From assembly GCF_900187615.1 (NCBI RefSeq), contig NZ_FYDO01000035.1, positions 1 through 59,651 of the forward strand: a stretch of DNA of 59,651 nucleotides, given 5' to 3'. The translations under genes and the position numbers were made by a program. Positions 26,099 through 34,944 of the stretch are shown here, piece after piece (within the stretch, counting starts at the first letter, position 1; each line of letters starts with the position of its first letter). This DNA is from Pseudomonas sp. Irchel s3f7 (lineage in GTDB: Bacteria > Pseudomonadota > Gammaproteobacteria > Pseudomonadales > Pseudomonadaceae). Under the pieces are notes generated by a model that ran no database searches, was not told the origin of the DNA, and saw only the letters and a list, made by a program, of their open reading frames with translations.

Positions 26099-27385
26099 AT
26101 GAGTGCGCCCGACAGCACCGCCATCCCGAAAGCAACGGCCCGGCCGGGACCTTTCGACTGGTATCGAAACATCAATCAGCAAGAACGTCGCACCTTCTGG
26201 AGCTGCAAGATCGGCTATGGCCTGGATGGCATGGACACTCAAATGCTCAGCTTCGTGGTGCCGACCCTGATTGCGATGTGGGGCATCACCACCGGGCAGG
26301 CCGGGCTGATTCATACCAGCACCCTGATCGCCTCGGCCATCGGTGGCTGGGTAGCGGGGATTCTCTCCGACCGCATCGGTCGTGTTCGCACCTTGCAACT
26401 GACGGTGTTGTGGTTTGCCTTCTTCACCTTCCTCTGCGGCTTCGCGCAAAACTACGAGCAACTGCTGATTGCGCGCACGTTGATGGGCTTTGGTTTCGGT
26501 GGCGAGTGGACGGCCGGTGCAGTGCTGATCGGCGAAGTCATTCGTGCCAAGGACCGCGGCAAGGCTGTGGGCATGGTGCAATCCGGGTGGGCGCTGGGCT
26601 GGGGCCTGACGGCAATTCTGTATGCGCTGCTGTTCTCGGTATTGCCGCCGGAAGACGCCTGGCGTGCACTGTTCCTCCTTGGCATCGTGCCGGCGATTTT
26701 CGTGATTTTCGTTCGCCGGTTGGTGAAAGACCCGGAAATCTACCGTGAGGCCAAGGCTAAACAGGAGCCGAGCAATCCGTCGAAGTTCTACGAGATCTTC
26801 GCCCCCGACATGCTGTTCACCACCATTCGCGCTTCGCTGCTGACTACCGGTGCATTGGGCGGCTACTACGCCATCACGTCCTGGCTGCCGACTTTTCTGA
26901 AGAACGAACGCGGGTTGAGCGTACTCGGCACCGGCGGTTATCTGGCGATGGTGATCATCGGTTCCTACGTCGGCTATGTCATCAGCGCTTATTTGACTGA
27001 CATCCTCGGACGAAAAAAGAACTTCATCCTGTTCGCGGTCGGTTCCTTCACCATCGTCCTGCTGTACACGCAACTGTCGGTCAGCAACGGCGTGATGCTG
27101 TGGCTGGGCTTCCCGTTGGGCTTCTTCGCCTCGGGGATTTTCAGCGGCATGGGCGCGTTCCTGACCGAGTTGTTCCCTACCCGGATTCGCGGTTCGGGCC
27201 AGGGTTTTTGCTACAACATCGGCCGTGCGCTGGCGGCGTTGTTTCCGCTGCTGATCGGTCTGCTCAGCCAGACCGTTCCGTTGAGTGTAGGCATCGGTGC
27301 CTTTGCGGCGGTGTCCTACGGCGTGGTGATCCTCGCGGCCCTGAGCCTGCCGGAAACCCGTGGCAAACAACTGGATGCGCAGTAA
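26099..27385 (+). CDS. MFS transporter (aromatic/organic acid:H+ symporter type)
   Basis: 428 aa, twelve predicted helices. MFS signature loops are GILSDRIGRVRTLQL (loop 2-3) and YLTDILGRKKNFIL (loop 8-9). The opening KIGYGLDGMDTQMLSFVVPT resembles AAHS-family carriers with the conserved D in helix 1. It is the first gene of an operon with pxpA, pxpB and pxpC, so uptake of 5-oxoproline (pyroglutamate) is the likely role; this is inferred from context. Confidence 0.82.
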   Translation: MSAPDSTAIPKATARPGPFDWYRNINQQERRTFWSCKIGYGLDGMDTQMLSFVVPTLIAMWGITTGQAGLIHTSTLIASAIGGWVAGILSDRIGRVRTLQLTVLWFAFFTFLCGFAQNYEQLLIARTLMGFGFGGEWTAGAVLIGEVIRAKDRGKAVGMVQSGWALGWGLTAILYALLFSVLPPEDAWRALFLLGIVPAIFVIFVRRLVKDPEIYREAKAKQEPSNPSKFYEIFAPDMLFTTIRASLLTTGALGGYYAITSWLPTFLKNERGLSVLGTGGYLAMVIIGSYVGYVISAYLTDILGRKKNFILFAVGSFTIVLLYTQLSVSNGVMLWLGFPLGFFASGIFSGMGAFLTELFPTRIRGSGQGFCYNIGRALAALFPLLIGLLSQTVPLSVGIGAFAAVSYGVVILAALSLPETRGKQLDAQ

Positions 27386-27451
27386 CTGATAACCTGCGGG
27401 ATCAGAAATGTCCCGCAGCTAAAAAGAATAAAGCCTACAGGAGTGTTCATC

Positions 27452-28204
27452 GTGAGCCGCCTGCTACTGAACTGCGACATCGGCGAGAGCTTCGGCAGCT
27501 GGACCATGGGTCTGGACGCCGAGGTCATGCCCTTCATCGATTGCGCCAACATCGCTTGCGGTTTCCATGCCGGCGACCCGAGCATCATGCGCAAGACCGT
27601 CAGCCTGGCTCTCAGCCATGGCGTGCAGATCGGCGCGCATCCGGCCTATCAGGATCTGGTCGGTTTCGGCCGTCGCTCCATGGCCTATGCCACCCAGGAA
27701 CTTCAAGACATTCTGCACTACCAGATCGGCGCACTCGATGGCATCTGCCGCGCTCAGGGTGGGCGGGTGAGCTACGTCAAACCTCATGGCGCGATGTACA
27801 ACGACATGATGGCCAACCCGGCCCAATTGCGTGCGGTGCTGCAAGCCGTGGCGTCCTACGACCGCAGCCTGCCGCTGATGTTGATGGCGACCAAAGACAA
27901 CAGCGCCGCCCAGCAGTTGGGCGACGAGTACGGCGTGACCCTGTGGTTCGAAGCCTTTGCCGACCGCGCCTACGACAGCGCCGGCAGGCTGGTTTCGCGA
28001 CAAACGCCGGGCGCCGTGCATCACGATCCGGAGCACATCATCGAACAGGCGCTGACGATTGCCCGCGGCGACCCGCTCACCGCGATTGACGGCAGCGCGT
28101 TGCATTTGCAGGCCAACACCCTCTGCGTACACGGCGACAACGCCCACTCGGTCGCCGCCGTGCAACACATCCGTGAAGCCCTGAACCGGCAGACCGCATC
28201 ATGA
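27452..28204 (+). CDS. pxpA: 5-oxoprolinase subunit A
   Basis: 250 aa from GTG 27452, placed 9 bp after AGGAG. LamB/YcsF family motifs are LLNCDIGESFG, CANIACGFHAGDPSIM, VKPHGAMYNDM and WFEAFADRAYDSAG. PxpA joins PxpBC to hydrolyse 5-oxo-L-proline to L-glutamate with ATP. It overlaps pxpB by ATGA. Confidence 0.93.
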   Translation: MSRLLLNCDIGESFGSWTMGLDAEVMPFIDCANIACGFHAGDPSIMRKTVSLALSHGVQIGAHPAYQDLVGFGRRSMAYATQELQDILHYQIGALDGICRAQGGRVSYVKPHGAMYNDMMANPAQLRAVLQAVASYDRSLPLMLMATKDNSAAQQLGDEYGVTLWFEAFADRAYDSAGRLVSRQTPGAVHHDPEHIIEQALTIARGDPLTAIDGSALHLQANTLCVHGDNAHSVAAVQHIREALNRQTAS

Positions 28205-28905
28205 AACTGCGGGTAGAAGTGGTCGCCCTCGATTGCCTGATGGTGCGTCTGTTCGACGAGATCGCCGAAGCCAACATGCCGTGGATGCTCGCCGCGAGTG
28301 AAAGCCTGCGCGCGGCGTTCGCTGAGCATTTGATCGACCTGGTGCCGTCCTACACAACGTTGATGGTGCATTACGACCTGACCGCGTTGAGCCCGAACCA
28401 GGCACGGGAGTTGATTGCCGAAGCGTTGATCGACCTCACGCCCAATGCGCGCACTCGTGGCACCTGCCATGTATTGCCGGTGTGGTACGACTTGAGCGTC
28501 GGCCCGGAATTGAGCCTGCTGTCGCAAAGCAGCGGGCTGCCGATAGAGGAGGTGATCCGCCGCCACAGCGCGCATGAATATCAAGTGTTCGCGCTGGGGT
28601 TTGCCCCGGGATTTGCTTTCATGGGCCTGGTGGAAGAAGTGCTCGCCGCGCCGCGCCTGAACACACCCCGCAAGAAAGTCGCGGCGGGCAGTGTCGGTAT
28701 CGCCGAACGGCAGACGGCCGCCTATCCGGTGGTATCGCCGGGTGGCTGGAACCTGATCGGTCGTACACCAGCCAAATTGTTTGATCGAAATCGTGACGGC
28801 TACAGCCTGATGCAACCGGGCGATACCGTGCGGTTCGAAGCGATCGGCCATGCCGAGTTCATCAACCTGGGCGGTGATGACACACCGCAGGAGGCCTTGG
28901 CATGA
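28201..28905 (+). CDS. pxpB: 5-oxoprolinase subunit B
   Basis: 234 aa, carboxyltransferase-domain subunit 1 (KipI-like). Motifs are LGFAPGFAFMGLVEE, VAAGSVGIAERQTAAYPV and SPGGWNLIGRTP. It starts and ends in ATGA overlaps with pxpA and pxpC, so the three subunits are translationally coupled. Confidence 0.93.
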   Translation: MKLRVEVVALDCLMVRLFDEIAEANMPWMLAASESLRAAFAEHLIDLVPSYTTLMVHYDLTALSPNQARELIAEALIDLTPNARTRGTCHVLPVWYDLSVGPELSLLSQSSGLPIEEVIRRHSAHEYQVFALGFAPGFAFMGLVEEVLAAPRLNTPRKKVAAGSVGIAERQTAAYPVVSPGGWNLIGRTPAKLFDRNRDGYSLMQPGDTVRFEAIGHAEFINLGGDDTPQEALA

Positions 28906-29822
28906 GCGGTTTGACGATTGAGACGAGCACGCCGTTGTGCCTGTTGCAGGATGCCGGTCGATTCGGTGTGCGGCATTTGGGCGTGACCCAGGGCGGTGCG
29001 GCCGATTGGCGTTCGATGTCCTGGGCCAACTGGCTGTTGGGTAACGGGCTGGACGCGGCGGTGATCGAGATCACCCTCGGCGGATTCACTGTAGTGGCCG
29101 AAGACGATTGCGTGCTGGCGCTGGCCGGTGCGGATTTGGGGGCGCGGGTGGATGGCGAGGTTTTGGCGCCTTGGCGCAGTTTCCGGCTGCTCAAGGGTCA
29201 GCGCTTGCAATTCACCCAGCCGTTGCTCGGCGCTCGCGCCTATCTGGCGGCGCCGGGTGGGTTTGACGCGCCAAAGGTGTTGGGCAGCAGCGCGACGGTG
29301 GTCCGTGAAGAACTCGGTGGACTGGATGGCATGGGCCGTGCGCTGAGCAACGGCGCGAGTTTGCGCTATTCGGGCAATTCGCTGATGTTGCTGCGTGAGC
29401 TCACGGCGGACCAGCAACCCGATCTGACCCTGAATGCACCTCTGGATCTGGTCCTTGGCGCACAGATCGGCGAGTTCAGCGGGCAAAGCCTGTTCGATGC
29501 TTTCAACACTAATTGGACCCTCGACAGCCGAGCCGACCGGATGGGCATTCGCCTGTTGGGCACGGCGTTGCAGTACCAGGGCAAACCGATGATTTCCGAA
29601 GGCATTCCATTGGGCGCGGTCCAGGTGCCACCGGACGGGCAGCCGATTGTGCTGCTCAATGATCGGCAGACCATTGGCGGTTATCCGCGATTGGGGGCGT
29701 TGACGCCGTTGGCGCTGGCGCGGCTGGCGCAGTGTCTGCCGGGGGCGCAGGTGCGGTTGCGGCCGGTGGTGCAGGAAGTGGCGCATCGCGAACAGGTCGA
29801 ATATCTGCACCGGTTCAGCTGA
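28902..29822 (+). CDS. pxpC: 5-oxoprolinase subunit C
   Basis: 306 aa, carboxyltransferase subunit 2 (KipA-like). Typical motifs are QDAGRFGVRHLGVTQGGAAD near the N-terminus, AYLAAPGGFDAPKVLGSSAT and QPIVLLNDRQTIGGYPRLG. It completes the PxpABC set. A REP element follows and probably marks the end of the unit. Confidence 0.93.
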   Translation: MSGLTIETSTPLCLLQDAGRFGVRHLGVTQGGAADWRSMSWANWLLGNGLDAAVIEITLGGFTVVAEDDCVLALAGADLGARVDGEVLAPWRSFRLLKGQRLQFTQPLLGARAYLAAPGGFDAPKVLGSSATVVREELGGLDGMGRALSNGASLRYSGNSLMLLRELTADQQPDLTLNAPLDLVLGAQIGEFSGQSLFDAFNTNWTLDSRADRMGIRLLGTALQYQGKPMISEGIPLGAVQVPPDGQPIVLLNDRQTIGGYPRLGALTPLALARLAQCLPGAQVRLRPVVQEVAHREQVEYLHRFS

Positions 29823-29826
29823 CCCC

Positions 29827-29913
29827 CTGTAGGAGCCGGCTTGCCGGCGAAAGCAATCTTGATCCTTGTCGCGACAGATCGGACGCCTTCGCTGGCAAGC
29901 CAGCTCCTACAGG
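29827..29913. repeat. REP-type inverted repeat pair
   Basis: CTGTAGGAGCCGGCTTGCCG and the opposing GGCAAGCCAGCTCCTACAG, between the convergent pxpC and VWA genes. The two arms belong to slightly different subtypes (CCGGC against CTGGC). Confidence 0.88.
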
Positions 29914-29922
29914 ACAGAGGTG

Positions 29923-31101
29923 TTACTTGGACAAAAACCGCATCCCTTCCTCCAACCCCCGAAGGGTCAGCGGATACATCTGGTCGTCGATCAAATCCCG
30001 CACGATGTTGGTCGACGAGGTATAGCTCCACGTTTCCTTCGGATACGGGTTGATCCAGATGAGCTTCTTGTACTTCTCCTTGAAGCGCTGCATCCACACG
30101 TAACCGGCTTCTTCGTTCCAGTGCTCGACGCTGCCGCCGGGCTGGGTGATTTCATACGGCGCCATCGCGGCGTCGCCGATGAAGATCACTTTGTAGTCGG
30201 CGCCGTACTTGTGCAGCAGGTCCATGGTCGACGTGCGCTCGGAAGTGCGGCGCATGTTGTTCTTCCACACCGATTCATAAATGAAGTTGTGGAAGTAGAA
30301 GTACTCCAGATGCTTGAACTCGGTCTTGCAGGCCGAGAACAGTTCCTCGCAGATCTTCACGTGCGCGTCCATCGAGCCGCCGATGTCGAACAGCAGCAAC
30401 AACTTGACCGTGTTGCGTCGCTCCGGACGCATCTGGATGTTCAGCAGGCCGGCATCCTTGGCGGTGTGGTCGATGGTGCCATCGATATCGAGTTCTTCCG
30501 CCGCACCCTGACGGGCGAACTTGCGCAAACGGCGCAGCGCGACCTTGATGTTGCGCGTGCCCAGTTCCACCGAATCGTCGAGGTTCTTGTACTCGCGCTG
30601 GTCCCAGACCTTGACCGCTTTGCCCTGGCGCTTGCCGGCGTCGCCGACCCGAATGCCTTCCGGGTTGAAACCGCCAGAACCAAACGGGCTGGTGCCACCG
30701 GTGCCGATCCACTTGTTGCCGCCGGCATGGCGTTCTTTCTGTTCTTCCAGGCGTTTCTTGAACTCTTCGATCAGCTTGTCGAGCCCGCCAAGGGACTGGA
30801 TCGCCGCCCGTTCTTCGTCGGTCAGCGAACGCTCGAATTCCTTGCGCAGCCAGTCTTCGGGAATCAGCGCTTGCAAGTGGTCGTCGAGTTTTTCCAGACC
30901 ATTGAAGTAAGCACCGAAGGCGCGGTCAAACTTGTCGAAATGCTTTTCGTCCTTCACCAGGATCGCCCGGGCCAAGTAGTAAAACTCGTCCATGTCGGCG
31001 AACGTCACGCGCTGTTTCAACGCGTTGATCAGGTCCAGCAGTTCACGCACCGAGACCGGCACCTTGGCTGCGCGCATTTCATTGAACAGGTTGAGCAACA
31101 T
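29923..31101 (-). CDS. VWA-domain protein partnered with MoxR ATPase (CoxE-like)
   Basis: 392 aa. The N-terminal helical part (LFNEMRAAKVPVSVRELLDL) is followed by a C-terminal von Willebrand A fold whose MIDAS begins LLLFDIGGSMDAHVKICEEL (D-x-G-x-S, a variant of DxSxS). It lies 11 bp after moxR in the same operon. MoxR-VWA pairs act as chaperones for metal-cofactor insertion or complex assembly; no obvious client gene is next to this one. Confidence 0.88.
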   Translation of the reverse strand: MLLNLFNEMRAAKVPVSVRELLDLINALKQRVTFADMDEFYYLARAILVKDEKHFDKFDRAFGAYFNGLEKLDDHLQALIPEDWLRKEFERSLTDEERAAIQSLGGLDKLIEEFKKRLEEQKERHAGGNKWIGTGGTSPFGSGGFNPEGIRVGDAGKRQGKAVKVWDQREYKNLDDSVELGTRNIKVALRRLRKFARQGAAEELDIDGTIDHTAKDAGLLNIQMRPERRNTVKLLLLFDIGGSMDAHVKICEELFSACKTEFKHLEYFYFHNFIYESVWKNNMRRTSERTSTMDLLHKYGADYKVIFIGDAAMAPYEITQPGGSVEHWNEEAGYVWMQRFKEKYKKLIWINPYPKETWSYTSSTNIVRDLIDDQMYPLTLRGLEEGMRFLSK

Positions 31102-31112
31102 GGCGTTGGCCC

Positions 31113-31958
31113 TTATCGACTGCCGCGACGGCTCATGAACGCCAGACGCTCAAGCAATTGCACGTCCTGTTCGTTCTTCACCAAAGCGCCGGCCAGCGGC
31201 GGGATGGCCTTGGTCGGATCACGTTCGCGCAGTACGGCTTCGCCGATGTTGTCGGCCATCAGCAGCTTCAGCCAGTCCACCAGTTCGGAGGTCGACGGCT
31301 TCTTCTTCAGGCCCGGCACCTTGCGCACGTCGAAGAACACGTCCAGCGCTTCGCTGACCAGGTCTTTCTTGATGTCCGGGTAGTGGACGTCGACGATTTT
31401 TTGCAGGGTGGTGCGGTCAGGGAAGGCGATGTAGTGGAAGAAGCAGCGGCGCAGGAAGGCGTCCGGCAGCTCTTTCTCGTTGTTGGAGGTAATGATGATG
31501 ATCGGGCGTTTCTTGGCCTTGATGGTCTCGTCGATCTCGTAAACGTAGAACTCCATCTTGTCGAGTTCTTGCAGCAGGTCGTTAGGGAACTCGATGTCGG
31601 CCTTGTCGATTTCGTCGATCAGCAGGATCACACGCTCTTCGGACTCGAAAGCCTCCCACAGCTTGCCCTTTTTCAGGTAGTTGCGAACGTCGTGGACTTT
31701 TTCCGTGCCCAGTTGCGAGTCGCGCAAGCGGCTGACCGCGTCGTACTCGTACAGGCCTTGATGGGCCTTGGTGGTCGACTTGATGTGCCAGGTGATCAGC
31801 TTGGCGCCAAAGGATTCGGCCAGTTGCTCGGCGAGCATGGTCTTGCCGGTGCCCGGTTCGCCCTTGACCAGCAATGGCCGCTCCAGGGTGATGGCGGCGT
31901 TGACCGCCAGCTTCAGGTCATCGGTGGCGACGTAGGCCTGGGTGCCTTCGAACTTCAT
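31113..31958 (-). CDS. MoxR-family AAA+ ATPase
   Basis: 281 aa. Walker A is VKGEPGTGKTML near residues 31-42, Walker B VILLIDEIDKADIEFP, sensor 1 PIIIITSNNEKELPDAFLRR (arginine finger region RRCF). It is the first gene of a two-gene operon with the VWA protein. Confidence 0.92.
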   Translation of the reverse strand: MKFEGTQAYVATDDLKLAVNAAITLERPLLVKGEPGTGKTMLAEQLAESFGAKLITWHIKSTTKAHQGLYEYDAVSRLRDSQLGTEKVHDVRNYLKKGKLWEAFESEERVILLIDEIDKADIEFPNDLLQELDKMEFYVYEIDETIKAKKRPIIIITSNNEKELPDAFLRRCFFHYIAFPDRTTLQKIVDVHYPDIKKDLVSEALDVFFDVRKVPGLKKKPSTSELVDWLKLLMADNIGEAVLRERDPTKAIPPLAGALVKNEQDVQLLERLAFMSRRGSR

Positions 31959-32080
31959 CTGCTAATCCTCGAACGGTAACGCCGACCTGAGCGAGGCAGG
32001 GCGGGGCGCAATAAAAATGGTCAGCCCCGACTATAACGCGGCGCCCCGTCGACTGTGAACGCAGACGGCTTATTCAGTCT

Positions 32081-32467
32081 CTGAATGGGGCGTCACATCT
32101 TGACTCAGTCTCGGCGTGTAGCCAGGCCGCCACCCTCGGTGATGACGGTTGGTGTGTCGAATGGCTCGAGCCGGATATCCAGATTGGCGCCGACACCTTG
32201 TATCTGGATGCCCTGGCGCAAAACGCAGCGGATGAAAATACCCGTATCTTTATCGACTGGCGTGCACGCACCGGGTTACCGCTCAATCAGGCCGCCGAGG
32301 CTCTGGGGGTCAGCACCCGCAGTATCAGTCGCTACAGCAGTGGTCGCGAAACGGTGCCGCGTTCTTTGGCCCTGGCCTGTCTGGGTTGGGATTTTCTGCA
32401 ACAGCAATCGAACCCGTCCAGGGCGGCGGAGGAAACAGGTCGATACACCGTCACGCGTAAACGTTAA
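32081..32467 (+). CDS. Helix-turn-helix protein with unclear start
   Basis: The frame is open from 32015 to the TAA at 32465 and has protein-like sequence from about LIQSLNGASHLDSVSACSQA on, then DDGWCVEWLEPDIQIGADTL and an XRE-type HTH: GLPLNQAAEALGVSTRSISR, YSSGRETVPRSLALACLGWD. No ATG or GTG is in frame; TTG 32198 is the first canonical start and would remove the first region. CTG 32081 is chosen here only as a possible start. The N-terminal part resembles a DUF2442-like domain fused to an HTH. It could be an antitoxin-like or transcription factor protein, or a gene with a lost start. Confidence 0.5.
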   Translation: MNGASHLDSVSACSQAATLGDDGWCVEWLEPDIQIGADTLYLDALAQNAADENTRIFIDWRARTGLPLNQAAEALGVSTRSISRYSSGRETVPRSLALACLGWDFLQQQSNPSRAAEETGRYTVTRKR

Positions 32468-33540
32468 CCGGATTCCGGCTTTGGCCGTTCGTACCGTGCG
32501 TTGAAGGCCTGGACGAAACCATTGCGCAAAATCTGTAAAAACGCCTGGAATCCGCTGATATCCCGTTGATGCACATTGCCTTTGAGTTCGACGCGCGTTG
32601 CGAACTGGTTTTTGCCCTGATTTTTCAACACGTTCTCAGTGCCGCCGACCAAGGCTTCCCATATGGAGCGAAACAGGCCCTTGTCCTTGTTTTCCACATC
32701 CTGCTGCCAATTGAACACGTCAACATCGCGCAGCAACGGCTTTATATAGCCGGTGAGGCGCCCCTTCTCGGCCTTGGCTTCTATCACCACATCGCCATGA
32801 CCGGCGTTGAAGTCGAACTTGCCGTACGCCGCTGCGAAGTCGTTCAAGCGTTTGAGCTGGATGTCCGTGGCTCTCATCCGGAATTCGAAATCCTGGAAGT
32901 CGCTCAGGGGATCAAACGTTGCCGTGGTTTCCAGAGGGGCGTGGCCCAGCAGCAGTGCTTTGCCTTCGAAGCGCGCGTCGCGTTTGCCTTTTTTGTCCAC
33001 CACGTTGGTCAGGTTGAAGATGCTGGCGTTTACCTTTGTGGCATTCATGTTGACCGGCGGTTTGGAATTGAAATTACGAAAGGTGATTCGGCCATCGTAA
33101 ATCCGCACTTCGTCCAGGGTAATGGGCAGTAATTTACCCAATTGAGCCCGCCAGTCAGTGCCTTCACCGGTCTGTGAGTTTTTCTTGTTGGCCCCGCCAT
33201 CGACGAAGTTTATTTCGGGGTCAAAAAAATGCACTTGAGCGACGACCGCGCGGTCGTACCACAAGGAGTGCCAACTGACAGAGAGGTCGATCAACGGCGC
33301 ATTGACGAAGGGCACCGGCACCTTGCCATTGACCTTGACGATTCTCAGGCCATTGATTTTGTAAGCGCCGCGCCACAGGGCCAGGTCCACATCGATCACC
33401 TGGCCACGGTAGTCGCCCATGTCAGCCAGCCGCTCATTGAGATAATCACGCACCAGATAAGGCAGGGTGAAGTGCAAGGTAACCAACAGCACGACGAGGG
33501 CGGCGAAGGTCCACAGGGGCCAGCTGTATCGACGTTTCAT
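32464..33540 (-). CDS. DUF748-type membrane-anchored periplasmic protein
   Basis: 358 aa from ATG 33540; the longer frame to 33660 is not supported. An N-terminal anchor (SWPLWTFAALVVLLVTLHFT) is followed by a beta-rich region with repeated AsmA/DUF748-like elements (DYRGQVIDVDLALWRGAYKI, DVVIEAKAEKGRLTGYIKPL). Such proteins are linked to envelope lipid transport or outer-membrane assembly; the specific role here is unknown. Its 3' end overlaps the convergent HTH gene by 4 bp. Confidence 0.8.
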   Translation of the reverse strand: MKRRYSWPLWTFAALVVLLVTLHFTLPYLVRDYLNERLADMGDYRGQVIDVDLALWRGAYKINGLRIVKVNGKVPVPFVNAPLIDLSVSWHSLWYDRAVVAQVHFFDPEINFVDGGANKKNSQTGEGTDWRAQLGKLLPITLDEVRIYDGRITFRNFNSKPPVNMNATKVNASIFNLTNVVDKKGKRDARFEGKALLLGHAPLETTATFDPLSDFQDFEFRMRATDIQLKRLNDFAAAYGKFDFNAGHGDVVIEAKAEKGRLTGYIKPLLRDVDVFNWQQDVENKDKGLFRSIWEALVGGTENVLKNQGKNQFATRVELKGNVHQRDISGFQAFLQILRNGFVQAFNARYERPKPESG

Positions 33541-33677
33541 GATGGCAAATCTCTGGCGATGTAATGCGGTTGACTGCGCGGGTAAGCGGACGTTCGACCT
33601 GACTGGACGCCTACGTGCAAGAGGCTTACCTTGATGCCCTGTTTTTAATGTTGAAGTCATGAGTCAAGGACACAGCC

Positions 33678-34652
33678 ATGAGCCGAATTTTTGCTGACAA
33701 CGCCCATTCCATCGGCAATACACCGCTGGTGCAGATCAACCGAATCGCCCCGCGTGGCGTCACTATCCTGGCCAAAATCGAAGGTCGTAACCCGGGTTAC
33801 TCGGTCAAGTGCCGGATCGGCGCGAACATGATCTGGGACGCCGAAAGCAGCGGTAAACTCAAGCCGGGCATGACCATCGTCGAACCGACCTCCGGCAACA
33901 CCGGCATCGGCCTGGCCTTCGTGGCCGCTGCCCGTGGCTACAAATTGATGCTGACCATGCCCGCGTCCATGAGTATCGAACGGCGCAAAGTGCTCAAGGC
34001 CCTGGGCGCCGAACTTGTGCTGACTGAGCCCGCCAAGGGTATGAAAGGCGCCATCGAGAAAGCGGGCGAAATCGTTGCCGGCGATCCGTCCAGATATTTC
34101 ATGCCTGCGCAGTTCGACAACCCGGCCAACCCGGCCATCCACGAAAAGACCACCGGCCCGGAAATCTGGAACGATACCGATGGCGCTGTCGACGTGCTGG
34201 TAGCCGGCGTCGGAACGGGCGGAACGATCACGGGTGTTTCGCGGTATATCAAGAATACCCAGGGCAAACCGATTATTTCGGTGGCGGTAGAACCGGTGGT
34301 CTCCCCGGTGATTACCCAAGCGCTGGCGGGAGAGGAAATCAAACCGAGCCCGCACAAGATCCAGGGCATCGGTGCCGGATTTGTGCCGAAGAACCTGGAC
34401 CTGTCGATGGTCGACCGTGTCGAGTTGGTCAGCGACGATGAGTCCAAGGCGATGGCCCTGAGGTTGATGCAGGAAGAAGGGATTTTGTGCGGCATCTCCT
34501 GCGGTGCAGCGATGGCGGTAGCGGTGCGGTTGGCCGAAACCCCGGAAATGCAGGGCAAGACCATCGTGGTCATCCTGCCGGATTCGGGCGAGCGTTATCT
34601 GTCGAGCATGCTCTTCAGCGATCTGTTCACCGAGCAGGAGAACCAGCAGTAA
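33678..34652 (+). CDS. cysK: Cysteine synthase A (O-acetylserine sulfhydrylase)
   Basis: 324 aa, PLP fold type II. PLP lysine is Lys44 in NPGYSVKCRIGANMIWDAE; the substrate loop is EPTSGNTGIGLAFVAAARGY; the phosphate-binding loop is GVGTGGTITGVSRY; the C-terminal serine region is ILPDSGERYLSSMLFSDLF. Length and the ARGYKLMLTMPASMSIERRK block favour CysK over CysM. It makes L-cysteine from O-acetylserine and sulfide. No cys partners are nearby. Confidence 0.92.
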   Translation: MSRIFADNAHSIGNTPLVQINRIAPRGVTILAKIEGRNPGYSVKCRIGANMIWDAESSGKLKPGMTIVEPTSGNTGIGLAFVAAARGYKLMLTMPASMSIERRKVLKALGAELVLTEPAKGMKGAIEKAGEIVAGDPSRYFMPAQFDNPANPAIHEKTTGPEIWNDTDGAVDVLVAGVGTGGTITGVSRYIKNTQGKPIISVAVEPVVSPVITQALAGEEIKPSPHKIQGIGAGFVPKNLDLSMVDRVELVSDDESKAMALRLMQEEGILCGISCGAAMAVAVRLAETPEMQGKTIVVILPDSGERYLSSMLFSDLFTEQENQQ

Positions 34653-34670
34653 CAGTCGGGTGCAGGACAA

Positions 34671-34697
34671 TGAAGGGGCGGGGCAACCGCCTCTTCA
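34671..34697 (+). terminator. Hairpin downstream of cysK
   Basis: TGAAGGGGCGG and CCGCCTCTTCA pair across GGCAA with one G-T wobble, 18 bp after the cysK stop. There is no T-run after it, so termination may need Rho or it may stabilise the 3' end. Confidence 0.45.
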
Positions 34698-34774
34698 TCA
34701 AGGAGATTCAAGGTCAGCGAGCGTTCAGGTGCTTCATGTTAGCAACGGCTTTGTTGCGTAACTGTTAAGACTGA

Positions 34775-34909
34775 ATGTCGGGTCAGGCGGGTTATTCCCG
34801 TGGTTGGCGATGTCGGGTAGTTGTAGGTGGACCTATCCTTTGTCGCAAAGGCGTCCCGGTGTTGGCGGTCGTGGTGCTGACGTTGTTGGGGTATTGGCTG
34901 TTTGGGTGA
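34775..34909 (+). CDS. Possible small single-helix membrane protein
   Basis: An ATG-started 44-codon frame gives MSGQAGYSRGWRCRVVVGGP then ILCRKGVPVLAVVVLTLLGY and WLFG. A basic N-terminal part precedes one hydrophobic helix (VPVLAVVVLTLLGYWLFG), the pattern of a small inner-membrane peptide. The ribosome site is weak. It is too short for routine gene callers and converges with the LysR gene that follows. Confidence 0.4.
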   Translation: MSGQAGYSRGWRCRVVVGGPILCRKGVPVLAVVVLTLLGYWLFG

Positions 34910-34944
34910 TTCTGATGAAGAAACAGCGCTCTGGGAGCGATTTT

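Noticed and set aside
26099..29822. Aromatic-acid degradation operon, suggested by the AAHS-type transporter
   Set aside because: The three following genes are a complete pxpABC set; no ring-cleavage genes are present.
29866..31383. 505-codon open frame on the plus strand
   Set aside because: Antisense to the VWA and moxR genes, which have clear domains and operon spacing.
33678..34652. Call as CysM (cysteine synthase B)
   Set aside because: Length and conserved blocks (IGANMIWDAE, SIERRKVLKALGAELVLTE) match CysK better.
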